From Alteromonas sp. MMG017 (GTDB lineage Bacteria; Pseudomonadota; Gammaproteobacteria; Enterobacterales; Alteromonadaceae): a DNA stretch of 64,000 nucleotides. The notes beneath the pieces are model-generated. The model was not told the origin of the DNA, made no database searches, and saw only the letters and a program-made list of their open reading frames with translations. Location: NCBI RefSeq assembly GCF_018100795.1, contig NZ_JAGJDY010000003.1, positions 434,001 through 498,000 of the forward strand, read 5' to 3'. A program made the translations under genes and the position numbers. The number at the start of each line of letters is the position of its first letter. The stretch's first letter is position 1. Shown in pieces: positions 1 to 7,239 of this stretch.

Positions 1-590
1 CCTTTAAGGTTTAGATTTTTCTTCCCCCACATCGAGATAAACTGCACATCACCAGACTCCCATGTTTCAGGGTTAGAGCGTAAGCCAGATAAAAAATTGA
101 GCTCTTGGTTCACATCGCCATCAGGGGTAGCAAGATCATGACCGCGCATCTTAGCGTAATATGTTGCTTTTTCGCCCACAGGAACGGCCACACTTCGCGT
201 ATAAGTGGCACCATCTATATCGGTAATATTTAAAAACAGCTGTACCGAATGGGGCCCAGGGTTTTCAATATCCATTGCAAGGTTAAAGTCGTCAAATTCA
301 CTCAAGTCCCAAGGTTCACTGGGCTTTATATTGACCCCTGAATTAGGATTGTCCTTGGCTAACAACGTGACCTTCATACCGCGACTTGTAAAGTTAGCCT
401 TTGCGTTCACCAGTTCTACCTGAGAGTCGATGATCTCTTTGGTCAGCTGTATTAGAGGCTGCTCTTTTGACAATGAAGCGCTAGCTTCAATTGAGTCAGA
501 TTTGCTGGCAGTAAACGTAGGCGCCTCTTCTGATTTTTGACATCCCAGTAAGCTGAGAGAAAGCGCCAAAGCTATTGCTGTTTTATTCAT
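1..590 (-). CDS. GH50-like beta-agarase, lipoprotein (N-terminal part)
   Basis: The reading frame begins with ATG at 590 on the minus strand and stays open to the left edge, so about 196 N-terminal residues are visible and the catalytic barrel lies outside. Residues 1-17 form a lipoprotein signal with lipobox LLGC (Cys17). After a Ser/Glu-rich linker comes a beta-sandwich-like domain with segments such as WDLSEFDDFNLAMDI, GATYTRSV and MWGKKNL. From memory these resemble the N-terminal carbohydrate-binding-like domain of GH50 exo-beta-agarases, which release neoagarobiose from agarose. A surface or periplasmic lipoprotein agarase fits the GH117 and anhydrogalactose genes downstream. It is divergent from the GntR gene, and operator-like palindromes lie just upstream of its start. 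The family call rests on the N-terminal domain alone. Confidence 0.7.
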   Translation of the reverse strand, partial: MNKTAIALALSLSLLGCQKSEEAPTFTASKSDSIEASASLSKEQPLIQLTKEIIDSQVELVNAKANFTSRGMKVTLLAKDNPNSGVNIKPSEPWDLSEFDDFNLAMDIENPGPHSVQLFLNITDIDGATYTRSVAVPVGEKATYYAKMRGHDLATPDGDVNQELNFLSGLRSNPETWESGDVQFISMWGKKNLNLK

Positions 591-605
591 CCTATATCTC
601 ACACT

Positions 606-615
606 TTGTTAACAA
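606..615. promoter_or_regulatory. TTGTTAACAA palindrome upstream of agarase gene
   Basis: A perfect 10-bp palindrome lies 16 bp upstream of the agarase start codon, where a repressor would block transcription. The same word occurs at 15151-15160 and 15486-15495 and in variant form before other genes of the locus. Size and symmetry suit a FadR-type GntR dimer. Assignment to the two GntR proteins here is inference. Confidence 0.6.
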
Positions 616-652
616 TTGAAATCAGTATACCCACATCAGGTTAAACATTAAA

Positions 653-662
653 CTGTTAACAA
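653..662. promoter_or_regulatory. Variant operator site CTGTTAACAA
   Basis: Nine of ten positions match the TTGTTAACAA palindrome. It lies about 40 bp further upstream of the agarase gene than the perfect site, in the agarase/GntR divergent intergenic region, and could be a second dimer site. Confidence 0.45.
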
Positions 663-762
663 TATAAATAAATCCTATTTACCATAGTAAAAGCTATTTC
701 ACTGTAAATTTTCTGCAAATACTAGCCCCAACGCCTCAAAAACTGGACATTCCACATAATAA

Positions 763-772
763 AGTTAACAAT
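763..772. promoter_or_regulatory. Variant operator site AGTTAACAAT before GntR gene
   Basis: This holds the GTTAACAA core of the locus palindrome, 40 bp upstream of the first GntR gene. It suggests autoregulation. Its match is weaker than the site at 606-615. Confidence 0.4.
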
Positions 773-811
773 TTACCATTACTCCTACTACTTTTAATTA
801 TGATGAGGTTT

Positions 812-1414
812 ATGAAAAACAAGATTCTTTCTGTTCGGGACCAAATTGCAGATGTGTTGCGCTCAGATATCATCTCTGGAGAACTCGCATCGAACACGAA
901 ACTGAACGAGATCCAGTTGGCTGAACGTTTTGAAGTATCACGAGGGCCTATTAGAGATGTCATATTAAAATTGACCAAAGAAGGGTTACTAATTAGTAAA
1001 AGCAATGTGGGTGCATCGGTTAATAGCCCCCTTTCTCCTGAATTACAAAAGCTCAGTATCGACCTCAGAAAGAGAATTGAAGAATTCGCGGCAAAAGAGG
1101 TCATTGGAAGTGCAAGCGCAGAACAGATTGCCCATATGGATATTCTCATCGATAACATGCAAGAGCATTTTGAAAAGCAAGAATATACAGAACTTACCAA
1201 AGCTGATATTGCGTTTCATCAGTATTTTATCGAGCTCGCAGGAGGAGAAAACTTGTTTAACCTTTGGTATCCCATTGTGATCAGAATGCGGATGAATTAT
1301 CAGCGCATCAAAACCTCTAGCAAGCTGGTAGAGGAGCATCGTGATATTGTTGAGGCATTCAAATTAGGTGATGTTAAACAAGCTGTCGCGGCAATACGTA
1401 AGAATATAAAATAG
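812..1414 (+). CDS. GntR family (FadR/FCD type) transcriptional regulator, copy 1
   Basis: A 200-residue regulator with an N-terminal winged helix (residues 1-70; VRDQIADVLRSDIISGEL, then VSRGPIRDVILKLTKEGLL) and an all-helical C-terminal ligand domain of FCD type. The latter has the acidic/His pattern of a metal-binding effector pocket (DIAFH and EEHRD). In-frame ATGs exist at 800 and 803, but ATG 812 aligns with the start of the paralogue at 22251. The two proteins are about 80% identical by eye. FCD regulators usually sense sugar acids or organic acids, so a 2-keto-3-deoxy acid or 3,6-anhydrogalactonate is a plausible ligand (inference). It is divergent from the agarase gene and the GTTAACAA motif lies upstream. 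Confidence 0.9.
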   Translation: MKNKILSVRDQIADVLRSDIISGELASNTKLNEIQLAERFEVSRGPIRDVILKLTKEGLLISKSNVGASVNSPLSPELQKLSIDLRKRIEEFAAKEVIGSASAEQIAHMDILIDNMQEHFEKQEYTELTKADIAFHQYFIELAGGENLFNLWYPIVIRMRMNYQRIKTSSKLVEEHRDIVEAFKLGDVKQAVAAIRKNIK

Positions 1415-1470
1415 TGCAAACAATGGACAAATAACCTCGTTTAGGGATTGTTCACTCATGTTTATCGTAT

Positions 1471-2229
1471 TTATAGGCCCAAATTAGTGGTGAGCCGGTT
1501 CGCCGTTTCTCGAAGTAAAGTCAGGTTTTCTCGATTATCAGTCACTTCGTTAACATGGCTCAAGTGGCTTATCATCAACGCAGCAATTTGTTTACCCTCA
1601 TGCTGCCCCACTAAGCATACTGACTCTCTAATGCCTAAAATATGTTGGCTCGACGCATCCAATTGCTTCGCCTCGGCGATGGTGTCTAGTTTATTGCCAA
1701 ACGCTCGCTTTTCTTTCTCTGAAAATGTTTGCCAACTTGGCTCATTTCGTAAAATCATTTGTTGCACATCCTTATTGCTGTGGGCGAGCAGTACATTACC
1801 AGGGTTCGATATAAGTGAAGAAAAACGACTTCCTTCAGCGTAGTTGAGAGAAACACTGTATGGGCTTTTAGCCTGCACTAACACCATAGTTTGGCTTTGA
1901 TACAAAACAAAAAGCTGGCAGGACAAATGACATCGTACAGCAAGATCTTCCATTAAGGGCAGCGCTTGTTTACGTATTTCATCTAATGGAGAGATAGAAC
2001 GGGAAAGATTATATAGTTTGAATGACAATGCATATTTGCCATTAAATTCATCTCTCGTTAAGTAACCATTTTCCGTTAAATTTACTAAAATACGATAAAT
2101 TTGGTTCGTACTGCGACTGATACCTTTGGCTATTTCCGCTTGCGTACTAGCCTTACCAGAACTGGCTAAAAACTCCATAATCTCAAAGCACTTATCTAAT
2201 GCTGGAACGGCGTACTTTTGCTTTTCCAT
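1471..2229 (-). CDS. IclR family transcriptional regulator
   Basis: A 252-residue protein with the IclR layout: an N-terminal winged helix-turn-helix (residues 5-70, with STQAEIAKGISRSTNQIYRIL as recognition region) and a C-terminal GAF-like effector domain (residues 80-250). A good ribosome site (AGGGA, 7 nt) precedes ATG 2229. IclR proteins commonly regulate catabolism of aromatic compounds, sugar acids or glyoxylate. It is transcribed away from the dioxygenase gene at 2412, and the shared intergenic region holds a nested inverted repeat, the likely operator. It ends convergently with the GntR gene. The effector is unknown. Confidence 0.9.
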   Translation of the reverse strand: MEKQKYAVPALDKCFEIMEFLASSGKASTQAEIAKGISRSTNQIYRILVNLTENGYLTRDEFNGKYALSFKLYNLSRSISPLDEIRKQALPLMEDLAVRCHLSCQLFVLYQSQTMVLVQAKSPYSVSLNYAEGSRFSSLISNPGNVLLAHSNKDVQQMILRNEPSWQTFSEKEKRAFGNKLDTIAEAKQLDASSQHILGIRESVCLVGQHEGKQIAALMISHLSHVNEVTDNRENLTLLRETANRLTTNLGL

Positions 2230-2295
2230 AACTTTTCCCTGCTGTTATTTACCAGTGAATTAAAAATAATTTTTGTGTCTTGAAACCATGTAAAA

Positions 2296-2351
2296 CAATG
2301 GACTTATTAATTCATATATAAAAGCCATATTTTTATATGAATTACCCATTG
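2296..2351. promoter_or_regulatory. Nested inverted repeat between IclR and dioxygenase genes
   Basis: The outer arms CAATGG (2296-2301) and CCATTG (2346-2351) enclose inner arms AATTCATATATAAAA (2309-2323) and TTTTATATGAATT (2331-2343), which pair apart from a two-base difference. It sits midway between divergent start codons at 2229 and 2412. Likely an IclR operator that overlaps both promoters; AT-rich inner arms could also supply promoter elements. A separate TTGTCAACAT, similar to the locus operator, follows at 2376-2385. Confidence 0.55.
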
Positions 2352-2411
2352 CATTAATGCCAATTTTACTCAATATTGTCAACATTAAACACATAGTATT
2401 AGAGGCAAAAA

Positions 2412-3185
2412 ATGAGTCAAATAAACTTATCACCGCAGCAAATTTCTGATTTTCACCGCGACGGATACGTAATTGCTCGTAGGTACTACAGCCAACAAGA
2501 AATTGAAAAATTGCAAGATACCGTTTTCAATGATGATGGTCTTTATGACAAAGCGTGGGACAAAAAAGATGCTTCAGGCACGGTGAGTAAAGTGTGTTTG
2601 TGGCAAGAACTTGGGGATGATTTTTACTCCATGTTTTCTCGCGGTAAACGCCTTGCTGATGCTGCTGAAGACATACTGCAAGAACCTGTGTTTCACACCA
2701 CAACTAAAATTATGATGAAAGAACCTTTTGTAGGTGGCGCGTGGGAATGGCATCAAGACTATGGTTACTGGGCGAATGATAATTACCATCTGTACCCCAA
2801 GTTAGTTAGCTGCATGATAGCGATTAACCGTGCAACGATTGAAAATGGCTGCCTTCAGGTGTTAAAAGGGTCTCATCATATCGGCCGAATCAATCATACA
2901 AAAACTGGAGACCAAAAAGGGGCTGACATGACCTTTGTAGACGAGGCACTAAAACATTTAGAGCTGGTCAATGTTGAGCTTGAGCCCGGAGATACCTTGT
3001 TCTTTCATTGCAATTTACTGCACAAATCAAATCAAAATAAATCTAAAGATCCAAGGTGGGTGATGATTGCCGCCTACTGCGCCGAATCAGCTAAACCTTT
3101 TAAGGAAAATTCACTCGTGTATAGACCATTAGATAAGATTGATGATGACGCTATTGCGTTATGGCCTGACATCGCGTCACTTTAA
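2412..3185 (+). CDS. Phytanoyl-CoA dioxygenase (PhyH) family Fe(II)/2-oxoglutarate oxygenase
   Basis: A 257-residue soluble protein with no signal peptide. The facial-triad ligands are visible: H114 and D116 in WHQDYGYW, and distal H204 in LLHKSNQNKS, followed by R215 as candidate 2-oxoglutarate carboxylate anchor. PhyH enzymes hydroxylate or oxidatively dealkylate small molecules, using O2 and 2-oxoglutarate. Its position in a galactan locus next to a P450 demethylase module suggests a substrate from the same polysaccharide, for example an O-methyl sugar or its acid. That is inference; the substrate cannot be read from sequence. It is divergent from the IclR gene, which probably controls it, and converges on the propeller gene. 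Confidence 0.88.
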   Translation: MSQINLSPQQISDFHRDGYVIARRYYSQQEIEKLQDTVFNDDGLYDKAWDKKDASGTVSKVCLWQELGDDFYSMFSRGKRLADAAEDILQEPVFHTTTKIMMKEPFVGGAWEWHQDYGYWANDNYHLYPKLVSCMIAINRATIENGCLQVLKGSHHIGRINHTKTGDQKGADMTFVDEALKHLELVNVELEPGDTLFFHCNLLHKSNQNKSKDPRWVMIAAYCAESAKPFKENSLVYRPLDKIDDDAIALWPDIASL

Positions 3186-3253
3186 TACTTAGCCAGACTA
3201 CGCCTTAGCCTTGATATAAGCCTTGGCACAGTCAATCCGTTCTAACAAAGTGA

Positions 3254-3284
3254 TAAGCAAACGTTTACTTAAAACGTTTGCTTA
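3254..3284. terminator. Bidirectional terminator hairpin
   Basis: Perfect 13-bp arms TAAGCAAACGTTT (3254-3266) and AAACGTTTGCTTA (3272-3284) with a 5-nt loop lie between the convergent dioxygenase and propeller genes. There is no long T-run, so strength is uncertain. Confidence 0.6.
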
Positions 3285-3297
3285 ACTCCCCGTCATG

Positions 3298-4302
3298 CTA
3301 GCATTTGAGTAAACGTATGGGATGCATTGCATCCGCCTTCCACTGTGCTAAATATAAATTACCGTCTTTATCTTGCTCGAGTCCATGACAATGATAGAAG
3401 TGTTTTTTATCGCTTCTTACCGGCGCGCCATGCTCAGGCAGCTCACCGCCTAAAACCGATACCAAAGTCTCGTTCTCATCAAAGATACATATCACACCTG
3501 AGTTCAATTCAGGAGCTGAAGTGTCGCCTGTCCAACATACTGCAGCTATCATATGCTGGCCATTAAAAAGAGGCGCATGAATAAATGCCCCGGGTACGTG
3601 TAGGGTACGTATAAACTCACCATAGAGAGTATACCATTTCAGGCAGTGGTCAGCTCTTGAACTCACCAACAATAAAGGCGTCTCACCTCGGTAATCTAGC
3701 GTAATGCCATGTCCGTTATTGATATTTTCAGCACTATTGGCATTCTCTTTTCCAAACTTTTGTAAGTAACGTCCATGCTTATCATAGTGCAAGATGTAGT
3801 CACTGCCGTATCCGTCTACAACATAAAAGTCGCCGGTTTCGGTAACCACCATATCGGTTGGATTAAATGGCATGCCATCACGATAGGCCCCCACTGTTTG
3901 AGGGTGCCCTATGGAAAACAGCACCTTTCCATCTTTATCTAGCTTGGCTACAGAACCAGCTTGCTGGCGCATTTTATTAAACGGTGAGTCCCATTTATCG
4001 TAACTTGTACCGTCCCACTTACTGTTTAATACCCAGCCGCTATCAACGATAAAAATGGCGGTACTGTCGCCATCAGGCACTACTTTGATGCCATGAGCGC
4101 CTGGCCATTGCTTACCCCATGCATCAATCACTTTTCCGTTACTATCGTATTCAATAACATTGTGGTCGAGATTATCAGTAACCAGTAAAAGCCTATCGTC
4201 TAAAAACGCTAACGCATGCGCATTTTCAGGTTTGGGTTTCGCAGGATTTTGTTCGCCCCACATCTCATCAATTTGATAAGTCCAATCGTTTTGTCCTAGC
4301 AA
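3298..4302 (-). CDS. Six-bladed beta-propeller (NHL-like) protein
   Basis: A 334-residue protein with repeated propeller-blade signatures such as AHALAFLDDRLLLVTD, PTDMVVTETGDFYVVDGYGSDYI and HGITLDYRGETPLLLVSS. It resembles NHL proteins and the peptidyl-alpha-hydroxyglycine amidating-lyase propeller. There is no signal peptide, so it is probably cytoplasmic. The start is TTG at 4302, backed by a strong site (AAGGAG, 8 nt upstream); the first ATG lies within the first blade. The gene follows the FG-GAP gene by 22 nt and is probably co-transcribed. It could be a lactonase-like or lyase-like enzyme or a binding protein. The function is not known. Confidence 0.78.
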   Translation of the reverse strand: MLGQNDWTYQIDEMWGEQNPAKPKPENAHALAFLDDRLLLVTDNLDHNVIEYDSNGKVIDAWGKQWPGAHGIKVVPDGDSTAIFIVDSGWVLNSKWDGTSYDKWDSPFNKMRQQAGSVAKLDKDGKVLFSIGHPQTVGAYRDGMPFNPTDMVVTETGDFYVVDGYGSDYILHYDKHGRYLQKFGKENANSAENINNGHGITLDYRGETPLLLVSSRADHCLKWYTLYGEFIRTLHVPGAFIHAPLFNGQHMIAAVCWTGDTSAPELNSGVICIFDENETLVSVLGGELPEHGAPVRSDKKHFYHCHGLEQDKDGNLYLAQWKADAMHPIRLLKC

Positions 4303-4324
4303 GGTTTATCTCCTTCTCGATAAT

Positions 4325-6988
4325 TTAATACAGAATGACTTCGCCCAATGCGTCTTCGTACATCTTTCCGTCACTTGAAGTAAAAATGGCGCGCAAGGTG
4401 TAGAAATGCCCTTCGGGCAACAATGATGTTGGCGCTAAGCCCGTCGTTTGAATGCGTGCGGTTGCTTTACCTTTTCTGCTGTATAGTGCGTTATCATCTA
4501 CTACAACGCGGTCTTCTACTGGAACATGACTCGACGTTTGGTGACGCAACCAAAATTGTACCCCACCTTCATCGGCGGCTATTACTTGGTGCTGCCCGCC
4601 AGCATGGTAATCAGCCGTTAGCGCTATTGGCTCGCCAATCGCAATCCCTAGCTTGGCAAGTGCACTTTTACCTTTAATTTTGATGAAAGGAGCCTGTGCA
4701 GCGTCAGAGTTTGAATGGGGTTCTTCAAGTTGATGCACTACTGGATGTACTGAGGATATTGATGGTTTGGCAAGACCGAAATTTACGCGCTTATTAATGT
4801 CTGGATGCAAAATTTTCTGTGTTTCGCCATTTCGCCAGCGCACGGTTATTTGTTCTATCTGTTGAGCAGTACCCACGCCAAAATGAACAATGTTGAGGAA
4901 GCTTTGGGAGAATATTTCACCAGCTGAACCAATTCGCCGAAACTGTTTTCCTTCAGATGTTTCAACTTCCACATGTGCGCCTAAGGCGTCTACCTGCTCA
5001 TTGGGTGAGTAACCTACCTTAACAAGGGTATGCCTTCCTGCATTTTTGGAAGTGTTGCGGTATAAATTCCAATAGCCATGTTCACTGCCAGATAGTAAAT
5101 CTACCTTTCCATCTAAATCGAAATCAAAGGCTTGTCCCATGTCTCCAAAGCCAGGGCCCCCATGGTCACTAGCGCCATGCATGGTCGTAGTCTCAAAGTA
5201 ACCCTTACCGGTATTAAGAAACATGTTGTCGGCAATACGCCTGTCTACGCGCCCCCATCGGTACACAAAGAGATCCTGAAAACCATCGTTATTAAAATCC
5301 CCTGTTGTTACGCCTAATGCGTTGCCGCCTACTGGTATTTGCCACTGGTTAGAAACATCCACAAATTGCCCGTTTCTGTTTTCAAGGAGGATATCCTGCT
5401 CATTTCGATTATCTGGCTCAAATGCCGTATTGGCCTCATCTATACCTTTGAGCGTAAAGAAGTAAGACCAAAATATATTGCCGTTTCTTACCAGCTCAGC
5501 TTTCCATTTACCTTTACCGGTGTGGCCCAAGTACACACCGTTCGCATTGCGCTCAGAAGGCCAACCCTGCGCCATAGAAGCATTAAAACTAAACTCTCCA
5601 CCTGAGGGCACCCTATGAGGCTGTTTATTACTTCCAAGAAAGACCGGATAGTCTTTTCCTCTAAAGCCAGACTGCCCGAGAAAATAATAATTGGTTAAGG
5701 TGATCTCGCTTTCAGCATTAAATGAGAATTCATCGATACCTTTATACCCACGGGTTTTTATTGCGAAGGTCTTTTCAACTGGGTCGAAATCAACGGAGGG
5801 ACTTTCACCAAAACCATGCTCAAATTTCTTACCGCGGGCTAAATAAAGGTCTAGGTCCCCATCGTTGTCAATATCAATGTCAGTCATTGCCATGACACCT
5901 ACAGCGTCAGTCACTGATAAGGGCAGCATTGTAGTAACATTGTCATACCCAAAGTCGCCGTTGCCTTGCCAAAGAGAAAGTGGGCTATACATGACGATAT
6001 CGTCTATACCATCGCGGTTAAAATCGGTCACCAAAGTACGGGACGCGGTAATATCTTCTAGGCCTTTCACACGGCGCTGGTTAAATCGGCCCTTTCCCAT
6101 GTTTTCAAAAAATAGGTGCTGCGGTGACTGTTTGTATAAGCTGGTTTCATTCATGATGAACAAGTCGAGATCACCATCTAAATCCATATCAATCCAGCGA
6201 GCCCCTCGACCTCGACCACCTTTATTTATTCCTGCATCACCGGTAAAACGCACAAGGTTGATATCATCGTTAAGGTAAAAATAAGACACCGAAGGGTTTT
6301 TGCCATTCCCACCGCCTCGGCTTAACAACAAATCTAAATCGCCGTCTCGGTCATAATCACCGAGCGCCGTACCATGTAAATCCTGCATAAACCAACGAGA
6401 TAAGTTAGTGTGATATTTAACGACAGTGCCATCGCCGTTGTTCAAATATATCTTGCTGGTTTCAGCGTTATGATTATTAAGTACGAGATCGTAGTCTCCG
6501 TCTTGATCAAGATCAGCAACACTTGGGCCGCCATACTTCAAAGACGTTACTTTGTCTAAACCCGCCGTCTCGGTAATATCTTCAAACTGTGGCAAATCAC
6601 CGAATTCCACATCATCGATATGCCAAGAAAGTATGTTTATTTGTGCATTTAACGTGCGCAGCGACAGCGAGATTTCTCCCGTTTGATCCACATCGACTAA
6701 CGCACTAATCACCTGCTCGCCTTGCACTGGCACATTAAGGTTATCGGCGAGTAATTTTGTCCCCTGATAAAGTGAAAGGTTGGCGTAAGACTTAAGATTA
6801 TCAACGATAAAGGTAATACGTTTAGGCCCGAGTGTATCGGCGACAACCACAATCTCTACTGGCGCTTCTGGTGTCAGCACTAAGGGATTGTTGGCGGTGA
6901 CTGTGGTCGGTTGTGATGTGCCACAACCATGCAGTACACACATCCCCCAAAAAAACGCGAATGCCATTATTGATTTTTGTTTGATCAT
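4325..6988 (-). CDS. FG-GAP/VCBS repeat and ASPIC/UnbV domain lipoprotein (CRTAC1-like)
   Basis: An 887-residue exported protein. ATG 6988 is preferred over the upstream in-frame start at 7039 because it has an AGAGG ribosome site and opens a lipoprotein signal (lipobox LHGC, Cys22). Calcium-binding integrin-like repeats follow, each with a DxDxDGxxD motif (DLDQDGDYDL, DYDRDGDLDL, DMDLDGDLDL, DFNRDGIDDI, DIDNDGDLDL, DFNNDGFQDL, DFDLDGKVDL), giving a seven-bladed propeller. A UnbV/ASPIC domain comes next (ITVRWRNGETQKI), then a C-terminal beta-rich extension of about 140 residues. CRTAC1-type proteins are surface adhesion or binding proteins. Location in the locus suggests galactan capture (inference). 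First gene of a two-gene operon with the propeller protein. Confidence 0.85.
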   Translation of the reverse strand: MIKQKSIMAFAFFWGMCVLHGCGTSQPTTVTANNPLVLTPEAPVEIVVVADTLGPKRITFIVDNLKSYANLSLYQGTKLLADNLNVPVQGEQVISALVDVDQTGEISLSLRTLNAQINILSWHIDDVEFGDLPQFEDITETAGLDKVTSLKYGGPSVADLDQDGDYDLVLNNHNAETSKIYLNNGDGTVVKYHTNLSRWFMQDLHGTALGDYDRDGDLDLLLSRGGGNGKNPSVSYFYLNDDINLVRFTGDAGINKGGRGRGARWIDMDLDGDLDLFIMNETSLYKQSPQHLFFENMGKGRFNQRRVKGLEDITASRTLVTDFNRDGIDDIVMYSPLSLWQGNGDFGYDNVTTMLPLSVTDAVGVMAMTDIDIDNDGDLDLYLARGKKFEHGFGESPSVDFDPVEKTFAIKTRGYKGIDEFSFNAESEITLTNYYFLGQSGFRGKDYPVFLGSNKQPHRVPSGGEFSFNASMAQGWPSERNANGVYLGHTGKGKWKAELVRNGNIFWSYFFTLKGIDEANTAFEPDNRNEQDILLENRNGQFVDVSNQWQIPVGGNALGVTTGDFNNDGFQDLFVYRWGRVDRRIADNMFLNTGKGYFETTTMHGASDHGGPGFGDMGQAFDFDLDGKVDLLSGSEHGYWNLYRNTSKNAGRHTLVKVGYSPNEQVDALGAHVEVETSEGKQFRRIGSAGEIFSQSFLNIVHFGVGTAQQIEQITVRWRNGETQKILHPDINKRVNFGLAKPSISSVHPVVHQLEEPHSNSDAAQAPFIKIKGKSALAKLGIAIGEPIALTADYHAGGQHQVIAADEGGVQFWLRHQTSSHVPVEDRVVVDDNALYSRKGKATARIQTTGLAPTSLLPEGHFYTLRAIFTSSDGKMYEDALGEVILY

Positions 6989-7143
6989 CTTACATGCCTC
7001 TTTACTGATAAACGGTGAACAGGTGTCACGCGTCTGCATCCTTTATCTAACAGCTCAGCAATCTCGTTGTCTCTGGGTTAAAAATCAGCCTTTCGAGTAT
7101 CACTGCCTTTCATCGAAGGTATACGCTATTCCATTAAAACAAA

Positions 7144-7153
7144 TTGTCTACAA
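7144..7153. promoter_or_regulatory. Operator-like palindrome TTGTCTACAA
   Basis: ATTGTCTACAAT (7143-7154) is a palindrome apart from its two central bases. It matches the locus operator in both half-sites and lies about 155 bp upstream of the FG-GAP gene start, so it may tie that operon to the GntR regulon. Confidence 0.4.
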
Positions 7154-7239
7154 TTTACAATATACATTGGAGTGACAAGAATTTCACCCACTCTCGTATT
7201 CTGTGAGTGCGATGGTTGGTCAACTACTTCGATAAATTG

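Noticed and set aside
736..1200. 154-residue ORF antisense to the first GntR gene
   Set aside because: It lies opposite a clear regulator gene, and a similar antisense frame exists opposite the paralogue because the coding strands are alike; its translation has no family features.
3254..3284. Operator for a LacI-type regulator
   Set aside because: The AACGTT-like core is suggestive, but the site is between two convergent genes, has perfect hairpin geometry and there is no LacI-family gene in the window. A terminator is simpler.
5865..6278. Plus-strand ORF inside the FG-GAP gene
   Set aside because: Long open antisense frames arise from the GAT/GAC-rich repeat codons; the translation is Ser/Pro/Arg-rich without a domain.
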